A stretch of DNA of 64,000 nucleotides, taken from contig NZ_CP073745.1 in assembly GCF_024397975.1 (NCBI RefSeq), positions 551,501 through 615,500 on the forward strand. Reading direction: 5' to 3'. This document shows positions 19,190 to 25,528 of the stretch, one piece after another. This DNA comes from Bacterioplanoides sp. SCSIO 12839 (lineage in GTDB: Bacteria; Pseudomonadota; Gammaproteobacteria; Pseudomonadales; Oceanobacteraceae). The position numbers and the translations under genes are program-made. The notes beneath the pieces are model-generated. The model had not been told where the DNA came from and searched no databases. It saw only the letters and a list, made by a program, of their open reading frames with translations. The first letter of the stretch is position 1; each line of letters opens with the position of its first letter.

Positions 19190-19493
19190 TCGTTGGCGCG
19201 CATCTTCTTTTGATGCACAGGATGACGAACCGCTCGGCCCGTTAGCTAACCTGGTCGATATTATGCTGGTTTTTGCTTGTGGGTTAATTGCCGCGCTGGT
19301 CGCAGTGAGTCCGGAATTAAAACAACATTTTAAATTAGACAATGATGTGAAGCTGGAGCGCAGTCAGGAATTAACCGATATTCCTGAATCGTTACGCCAG
19401 CAATTAGAACGTGGTGAAGCTGAGGGTTATCAATCAATGGGGCAGGTTTATAAAGACCCCAAAACCGGAAAACTGATCTTAATCGGTCAATAA
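19182..19493 (+). CDS. DUF2149 protein (ExbD-like partner)
   Basis: 103 residues from the ATG at 19182, overlapping the ExbB-like gene by 8 bases. One membrane helix near residues 25-45 (NLVDIMLVFACGLIAALVAV) is preceded by a short cytoplasmic part and followed by a periplasmic tail ending YKDPKTGKLILIGQ. This is the layout of ExbD/TolR and fits DUF2149, a family found beside ExbB-like and CobN-like genes. Role as the second motor subunit is inferred from topology and context. Confidence 0.8.
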   Translation: MSDRWRASSFDAQDDEPLGPLANLVDIMLVFACGLIAALVAVSPELKQHFKLDNDVKLERSQELTDIPESLRQQLERGEAEGYQSMGQVYKDPKTGKLILIGQ

Positions 19494-19523
19494 ATCAGTT
19501 AATTTTTTTAGCAGAGAAAGTGT

Positions 19524-21569
19524 ATGACAATCAATCAACGTGCCCCATTATTTATGGCAGTGGCGCTGGCCTCTTTGTGGTCTTCATCCAGCTATGCGGC
19601 GGGTATTAATGCCAGTGCCGATGACGCACAATTATCCAATGTAACGGTATCAGGTCAGGCTCAGGTTGGCGAAGCCGTGTCGGCCTCAATGGGTACCGTT
19701 GTAGCAGAACAAATTGAGCAGCGCCCGATCAGCCGTGCCGGCGAGGTATTAGAAACAGTTCCGGGTTTAATCGTTACCCAGCATAGTGGTGAAGGCAAAG
19801 CGAATCAGTATTTCCTGCGCGGTTTTAATCTAGATCACGGCACTGACTTTGCGACCTTTATTGATGGCATGCCAGTGAATATGCGCACACACGGTCATGG
19901 TCAGGGTTATACCGATATTAATTTTTTGATCCCAGAATTGGTTGAATCACTGGATTATAAAAAAGGTCCGTATTACGCCAGTGAAGGGGATTTTGCCAAC
20001 GCCGGTGCCGTGCGTATTCATACCCGTCAGCGTTTAAATAATAACCTGTTAAAAGTTGGTGTCGGTGAATACGGTTATCAACGCATTTTATTAGCAGGTA
20101 GCAGCGAACTGAATAACGGTGATGAACTGATTGCTGCATTAGACACCAGCCGTTATGACGGCCCATGGGAAGTGGAACAGGAACAGGAAAAATATTCTGG
20201 TCTGATCAAATATTCATTTGGTGACAGCATTAACGGTGGTGCGATCACTGCCATGGCATATCAGAATGACTGGACCGCAACCGATCAGCTGCCTCAGCGT
20301 TACGTTGATAATGGTGGTGATCGTTTTGATTCGCTGGATGATGATGCCGGTGGTAAGACGCATCGTCGCAGCCTGAGTTATGAAGGTTGGAATGATTTTG
20401 GCGGACGTGAATTAAGAACCAATGCTTACCTGATTGATTATGGACTGAAATTATATGCCAATCATACTTATGCCATTGATCAGGATAATGGCGACGAATT
20501 TCACCAACATGACGAGCGTAAAATCTTAGGTGGTTCTGCGTTGCTGGATTTATACAACGGCGAAAAAACCCAATGGCAGGCGGGGATAGATTTACGCCAT
20601 GATCGCATCTCCGATGTGGGTTTGGCGGGTACTCAAAATCGCGATATTTATGAGCGCCGTGTTCGTCACCGGGTGGAAGAAACTGGTTTAGGGTTATTTG
20701 TACAGAACAACCACCAGTGGAGCAGCAAATTACGCACTCAGATTGGCGCGCGCTTCGATTATATTTCAGCGATTGTTAAAAACCGGTTGGAAAATAACGA
20801 CAGCAGCGGTGAGAGTGATACACGTGTAAGCCCTAAATTCAGCTTGATTTATCAACTGGCAGCGCAGACTCAGGTGTTTGCTAACTATGGCCAGGGTTTT
20901 CACTCAAACGATGCACGAGGTTTTGCTGAGCAGGATGCTACGCCGCTGGTTCAGAGTGAAGGGGCTGACCTGGGTCTGCAAACGCAGCTGGCGAATGACC
21001 TGCAGCTGGCTGTATCGCTCTGGTGGCTGACGCTGGATTCTGAATTAATCTTTGTTGGCGATGATGGCACAACCGAAGCATCGGATAAATCCGAACGCCG
21101 TGGTGTTGAAGCCAGTGTTTTCTGGCAGCCACAACCCTGGCTGATTCTGGATTCGGATCTGGCTTTCAGTCGCGCTCGTCTGAAGCCAGAAGGTGAAAAG
21201 GAGCAATATATCCCTGGTGCTGTTGAGCAGGTGTTCAGCTTGGGTATGACCATTGATGGTCTGGGGGACTGGAATGCCGGTTTACGCCTTCGCCACTTTG
21301 GTAAGTTTGCTTTAAATGAAGATAACAGCCGTAAAGCGGACGCCGTGACCTTATTAAACGCACAGGCAAATTATCAGGTGACACCATCGGTACAGTTGGG
21401 CCTTGAGCTGATTAACCTGACGGATGAAGAAGGTAATGACATTACCTACTTATATGAATCGCGTTTGCCTGGAGAAGACGTGCCAGCCGGTGCTGAAGGT
21501 ATCGAAGATGAACACTTCCATCCGGTTGAGCCACGAATGGTGCGCGCGAATCTGACGTACGAGTTCTGA
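19524..21569 (+). CDS. TonB-dependent receptor of the B12-regulated operon
   Basis: 681 residues: signal peptide ending near SSSYAAG, plug domain with AGEVLETVPGLIVTQHSGEG, YFLRGFNLDHGTDF and a GPYYASEGDFANAGAVRI segment, then a barrel closing with VRANLTYEF. Histidines are clustered in DGMPVNMRTHGHGQGYTD and in EDEHFHPVEP, possible metal ligands. It is 30 bases behind the DUF2149 gene and should share the cobalamin riboswitch. A role in uptake of cobalt, a corrinoid or another metal complex follows from that control; the exact ligand is open. Confidence 0.88.
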   Translation: MTINQRAPLFMAVALASLWSSSSYAAGINASADDAQLSNVTVSGQAQVGEAVSASMGTVVAEQIEQRPISRAGEVLETVPGLIVTQHSGEGKANQYFLRGFNLDHGTDFATFIDGMPVNMRTHGHGQGYTDINFLIPELVESLDYKKGPYYASEGDFANAGAVRIHTRQRLNNNLLKVGVGEYGYQRILLAGSSELNNGDELIAALDTSRYDGPWEVEQEQEKYSGLIKYSFGDSINGGAITAMAYQNDWTATDQLPQRYVDNGGDRFDSLDDDAGGKTHRRSLSYEGWNDFGGRELRTNAYLIDYGLKLYANHTYAIDQDNGDEFHQHDERKILGGSALLDLYNGEKTQWQAGIDLRHDRISDVGLAGTQNRDIYERRVRHRVEETGLGLFVQNNHQWSSKLRTQIGARFDYISAIVKNRLENNDSSGESDTRVSPKFSLIYQLAAQTQVFANYGQGFHSNDARGFAEQDATPLVQSEGADLGLQTQLANDLQLAVSLWWLTLDSELIFVGDDGTTEASDKSERRGVEASVFWQPQPWLILDSDLAFSRARLKPEGEKEQYIPGAVEQVFSLGMTIDGLGDWNAGLRLRHFGKFALNEDNSRKADAVTLLNAQANYQVTPSVQLGLELINLTDEEGNDITYLYESRLPGEDVPAGAEGIEDEHFHPVEPRMVRANLTYEF

Positions 21570-21601
21570 TAAGCCGTTTTTATCGATGGTTAAACCATAC
21601 G

Positions 21602-21637
21602 AAAGCCACTGTCGCATTATGTGTCAGTGGCTTTTTT
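21602..21637 (+). terminator. Rho-independent terminator after the exbB-like operon
   Basis: Stem AAAGCCACTG / CAGTGGCTTT with a 13-base loop and a run of six T, 32 bases past the receptor stop. Confidence 0.85.
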
Positions 21638-21676
21638 ATGCGTATATTCCCCTAAAGATATTAATAAGAATCTAAC

Positions 21677-21691
21677 TGATAATATATTGCA
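21677..21691 (+). promoter_or_regulatory. Possible Fur box before the siderophore receptor
   Basis: TGATAATATATTGCA matches the left half of the 7-1-7 Fur consensus exactly and the right half partly. It lies about 70 bases before the start codon of a siderophore-receptor gene, where a Fur site is expected. Confidence 0.4.
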
Positions 21692-21759
21692 AATGACTCT
21701 TCTAACTATATAGTGTGCGACCTATACGAATGGTAATTAGTCTTATTAAGGATAGGGTT

Positions 21760-23940
21760 ATGAAGTTGTTTGCTAAAGCGCCTCTGGCGTTAGCCGTTGT
21801 GATGGCGGCTTCTGTGAATGCAGAAACCGCTGATACTGTGCCAACAGAAGATGAGGTTGTGTTAAATCAAGTCGTTGTTGTTGGTGATAACTTTGAAGGG
21901 CGCACAACCAGTGTTGGCAGAATGGATGTAGAAATCACAGAAACACCTTATTCGGTTTCTGTGATTACGCAGGATTTCTTCACCGCAACTGGTGTTAAGA
22001 CCATTCAGGATGCATTGCAATATTCTGCTGGTGTCAACGGCGCATCATTTGGTATCGACTCTCGTACAGATTCTTCAACCATTCGTGCCGTTCGACCTAT
22101 TTTATATCTGGATGGCATGCGAAAGTCGGTCGGAAATTATAACAATACTCGTCAGAACCCGTTTACCCTGGAGCGCCTGGAAATACTAAAAGGCCCGTCA
22201 TCCGTCAGCTATGGTCAATCCGGTACTGGTGGTATTGTTAATATGGTGAGCAAGCGCCCTCAAGCTGAGTTTGGCGGTGAAGTCTGGGCACAAGTAGGCA
22301 CGTTTGATAGAAAGCAGTTAGCGGTGGACGTGACTGGCCCAATTGATGCGGACGGGCAGTTCTTGTACCGCTTGGTGGCTTTGAAACGTGATTCGGAATC
22401 GCAAACGGATTATGTAGACGATGACAGCATGATTTTGATGCCGTCTCTGACTTGGGCCCCATCAGCTCAAACCTCTATGACGTTGATGATGAACAAGCAG
22501 AAAGACCAGACTGGATCATCTACGCAGTTCCTGCCACTGGCTGGTACAGTACTGCCTAACCCTAATGGTGATATCGATCAATCTCTGTTTGTGAGTGAGC
22601 CTGACTTTGATCGCTTTGACTCCGAGCAAACGGCTTATACTCTGAGTTTTGATCATATTTTTAATGAGGTGTTCTCGTTATCGGCTAACTACCGCGATTC
22701 ACAAAGTGATGTGAAATATGATTCCATGTGGCCGGTTGTATTTCCGCAGTCGTTCCAGCCTCTTTTTTACCCAGGAAGCGATGTTCATCGTTTTGAAGCC
22801 GATGGCCGTACCGCTAACCGTACTGCTCGTGCCAGTAAATTGTCTGCCGATGCAAAAACATTGGATGTTCGTTTAAATGCTGATTTCCGTACCGGATCAC
22901 TTGAACATCGAGTGGTATTCGGTCTGGATGCGCAGGATATTACTACTGATAATAATTACTCAGAGATCAACACTGCTCAGGTAATTGCCTTTAACCCAGG
23001 CGCTGCCGTTGATTTATCACTGGATTTATATAACCCGCAATATGGTCAATTATCAGCAGAAGGCCTGGCCGCTCTGGATGCATTGCGACCGGCTAACAGG
23101 CCGTCATCGACGTTGGAGCAACAAGGCGTTTATTTGATGGATCAGATTCGTTATGAAAACTGGATCGTATCAGCAGGCCTTCGACACGATCATGTGAAAA
23201 ATAGTACACAAGGTGAATCAGACTCAGATAAAGACAGTGAAATGACTCATCAGTTAGGGGTAATGCACCAGTTCAATAATGGCTTGTCACCCTATGTCAG
23301 TTATGCTGAGTCGTTTGAACCGATTGCAGGTACTGACGACGCCGGTAAGCGTTATAAGCCAGCTACTGGTCAGCAAGTAGAAGCAGGTGTTAAATATCAA
23401 CCTGCAGGAACCAAGCTGTTAATTACCGCAGCTTATTATGAAATTGATGAAAAGAATCGCCTGACGACTGACCCAAATAATGTTCTAAGCCAAATCCAGG
23501 TAGAGTCTGAGATTGACGGTTATGAGCTTGAAGTTCAAGGCACCTTAGGTCAATTTGATTTTATTGCGGGTTATACAAAACTGGATGCAACCCGCAAGCC
23601 TGAAGATGGTGGGTCTTCTACTAAGCTGGAAGCCGTCCCTGAAGAACAGGCTTCTGCCTGGGTTACTCACCGCTTTGCGAATCAGCTGACTGGCTTCCGT
23701 GTTGGTCTGGGGGCTCGTTACGTTGGTACTACATATGATGGCAGCGATAACCGAGAGTTAGAAACCGATTCGTTTACGCTCTACGATGCAATGCTTGGTT
23801 ATGAGCTGAAAAACTGGTTCTTCAGCTTGAATGGCCGCAATATTACCAATAAAGAGCACTTAAACTCTTGTCTGGCCCGTGGTGATTGTTTTGCCGGGGA
23901 AGAGCGGACCGTATCGGCTGACGTTCGCTATAAATTCTGA
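21760..23940 (+). CDS. TonB-dependent siderophore receptor
   Basis: 726 residues from the ATG at 21760 (AAGGATAGGG upstream); signal peptide MKLFAKAPLALAVVMAASVNA. The plug carries ETPYSVSVITQDFF, IQDALQYSAGV, LERLEILKGPSSVSYGQ and GGIVNMVSKRP, the signature of the ferric-siderophore receptor subfamily. The barrel ends SADVRYKF, with a Cys pair (NSCLARGDCF) in the last extracellular region. It is transcribed alone between two terminators, with a possible Fur box in front, and likely imports a ferric siderophore that cannot be named. Confidence 0.92.
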   Translation: MKLFAKAPLALAVVMAASVNAETADTVPTEDEVVLNQVVVVGDNFEGRTTSVGRMDVEITETPYSVSVITQDFFTATGVKTIQDALQYSAGVNGASFGIDSRTDSSTIRAVRPILYLDGMRKSVGNYNNTRQNPFTLERLEILKGPSSVSYGQSGTGGIVNMVSKRPQAEFGGEVWAQVGTFDRKQLAVDVTGPIDADGQFLYRLVALKRDSESQTDYVDDDSMILMPSLTWAPSAQTSMTLMMNKQKDQTGSSTQFLPLAGTVLPNPNGDIDQSLFVSEPDFDRFDSEQTAYTLSFDHIFNEVFSLSANYRDSQSDVKYDSMWPVVFPQSFQPLFYPGSDVHRFEADGRTANRTARASKLSADAKTLDVRLNADFRTGSLEHRVVFGLDAQDITTDNNYSEINTAQVIAFNPGAAVDLSLDLYNPQYGQLSAEGLAALDALRPANRPSSTLEQQGVYLMDQIRYENWIVSAGLRHDHVKNSTQGESDSDKDSEMTHQLGVMHQFNNGLSPYVSYAESFEPIAGTDDAGKRYKPATGQQVEAGVKYQPAGTKLLITAAYYEIDEKNRLTTDPNNVLSQIQVESEIDGYELEVQGTLGQFDFIAGYTKLDATRKPEDGGSSTKLEAVPEEQASAWVTHRFANQLTGFRVGLGARYVGTTYDGSDNRELETDSFTLYDAMLGYELKNWFFSLNGRNITNKEHLNSCLARGDCFAGEERTVSADVRYKF

Positions 23941-23965
23941 TCAAGAAGAATTTGTGAAGTTGTTT

Positions 23966-24000
23966 AACCGCATTCATCAATTGATGAATGCGGTTTTTTT
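23966..24000 (+). terminator. Rho-independent terminator after the siderophore receptor
   Basis: Perfect 15-bp inverted repeat AACCGCATTCATCAA with its complement and a run of T. Confidence 0.93.
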
Positions 24001-24614
24001 TACTCTTTAAACTTATCTGGTTAAAAAACAACCAAACTGACAGTGTGCTTTAACGAATGCCCGTTAGCGGCTGTTATAATCAAAAAATTCACAGAATTAT
24101 CCACAGAAACTGTGGAAAGTCTTCGGTAATTTTCCCCACCCGTATTTCATCTTTGTCATAAAAAGTGCTCCGCAGTGCTTGACTTTGTTTGGCTGTTATA
24201 AAATTGGCACCTTTGTATCAGAAACCTCTGGAGGCCTTGAAATATAAGGTTTTTTTATTTTTTTATGAGCTGGTTAAAAAATAGACCAGTTTGCTATAAG
24301 TACGGTTTTATAGGGTTTGTGACGGTTTTGCTCAGACTATTCACAAAGTTATTCACAGATTCTGTGAGCAACTCCACTATTGACAGGCGTGCTTTATGCA
24401 CAATCTGGCCAGAACAAAAAAAGAGTGGAAAAATGGGTTGGGCATATTGACTTGTGCACAACTCGACACTGTATAGCGAGTTTTTGGGTTTGATGTTGAA
24501 GAAAAGATATTTGTGTTTAAAGAGGTAGTGAATATCACCTAGTTTGTTGTGGCTGTTATTAGGTGGCATTCTGATACTTCAATGTTGATAGTTATGGGTT
24601 CAGGGAGAGGATTT
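24001..24614. other. AT-rich intergenic region with DnaA-box sequences
   Basis: About 600 bases without a credible gene. On the plus strand are TTATCCACA (24097-24105), TTATTCACA (24349-24357) and TTATGCACA (24394-24402), all fitting the DnaA-box consensus TTWTNCACA, plus the near matches CTATTCACA (24337-24345) and TTGTGCACA (24452-24460). A T-rich stretch lies at 24249-24264. It may be a DnaA-binding or titration locus, or the boxes may act in regulation of the next gene. No origin-flanking genes are nearby. Confidence 0.45.
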
Positions 24615-25337
24615 ATGAAATTTTATCAATGGATAGGCTTTGTTTGTCTCGTAGTGTCTTGTGATATCGATGCCGAACACTGTGAAGCAAAACTTCCAGA
24701 CTCGTCTGTTTACATTGGCAACTGTGAAGATGGGCTGTTCCATGGTCAGGGAAAATTGGAGTGGCGCGATGGTTCTTCTTATAAAGGAGAATTCAACAGT
24801 GGTTTGATAGAAGGACAAGGGATCTTTACATCCGGTGTTGGCTGGACTCATGAAGGGTCATTTAAAGATGGCTCTTTGCATGGTTATGGCATTTATATTG
24901 ATCCAACGGGAGATCGTTATGAAGGCGAGTTTAAGCACGGTGTATATCATGGAGTTGGTGTTTTTACAGGCCGCAATGGTGACGTATGTAAGGCTGAATA
25001 TCGAGATGGCTTGATGCATGGTAAAGGTCGTTGCAGTTATTCTGATGGAGCGAAAGTTAACGCGGAATGGAAAGAAGGATTGTTGTCCGGTGTTGGCCAG
25101 ACCCTTATGCCAAATGGTGATCTTTACGAGGGACAATATCGTGATGGTTATTGGAATGGTTTAGGAACATTCACATATGTCAGTGGTGATATTTATGTCG
25201 GAGAGTTTGCTAACGGTATGTTCCATGGAGAAGGAGAGGTCAGGTATTCGGATGGTACGCACTTAAAAGGGAAGTGGGTAAAGGGCGAGTATCAAGACAG
25301 TACTTTTTCTGAACACTGTGAATCTACAGCTATATAA
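24615..25337 (+). CDS. MORN-repeat protein, secreted
   Basis: 240 residues from the ATG at 24615, preceded by GGGAGAGG. The N-terminus MKFYQWIGFVCLVVSC is a signal sequence with a possible lipobox (VVSC, Asp at +2). From residue ~35 to the end the protein is a string of about eight MORN units of the form YxGxxxxGxxHGxGxxxxxDGxxYxGEF. MORN repeats form flat beta-hairpin arrays that bind lipids or partners. It stands alone behind the DnaA-box region. Specific role unknown. Confidence 0.85.
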   Translation: MKFYQWIGFVCLVVSCDIDAEHCEAKLPDSSVYIGNCEDGLFHGQGKLEWRDGSSYKGEFNSGLIEGQGIFTSGVGWTHEGSFKDGSLHGYGIYIDPTGDRYEGEFKHGVYHGVGVFTGRNGDVCKAEYRDGLMHGKGRCSYSDGAKVNAEWKEGLLSGVGQTLMPNGDLYEGQYRDGYWNGLGTFTYVSGDIYVGEFANGMFHGEGEVRYSDGTHLKGKWVKGEYQDSTFSEHCESTAI

Positions 25338-25340
25338 AAA

Positions 25341-25395
25341 ACGCCCCTAGATCAATCCCGACATTGACCGATGCCGAAGATGGATCTGGGGGCGT
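25341..25395 (-). terminator. Hairpin between convergent genes, T-run on the minus strand
   Basis: Arms ACGCCCCTAGATC and GATCTGGGGGCGT pair with one mismatch around a 29-base loop. On the minus strand the stem is followed by TTTTTT, so it probably ends transcription of the large lipoprotein gene. Confidence 0.55.
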
Positions 25396-25457
25396 CTTAT
25401 AAACTGCTGAGCCACCCTCATAGCCCATGGATTATATTAAGACTTTTGCGGGAAAAT

Positions 25458-25482
25458 ACACTGCGACAGGATGTCGCAGTGT
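25458..25482. repeat. Hairpin with ACAGGATGT core
   Basis: Perfect 11-bp stem ACACTGCGACA / TGTCGCAGTGT around loop GGA. The same ACA-GGA-TGT centre occurs in the elements at 32.6-32.8 and 54.8 kb. Confidence 0.7.
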
Positions 25483-25528
25483 TATTCAACAGGGGTGCTA
25501 ATAGCAGGTGCTTTTAACAGACGAGCAG

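Noticed and set aside
24294-24569. Minus-strand frame of 91 codons in the DnaA-box gap
   Set aside because: No ribosome-binding site or recognisable protein features, and a base composition of non-coding AT-rich DNA.
24001-24614. Chromosomal origin oriC
   Set aside because: DnaA boxes are present but none of the usual neighbours (dnaA, dnaN, rpmH, mnmG) occurs in the window, and no clear unwinding-element repeats are seen.
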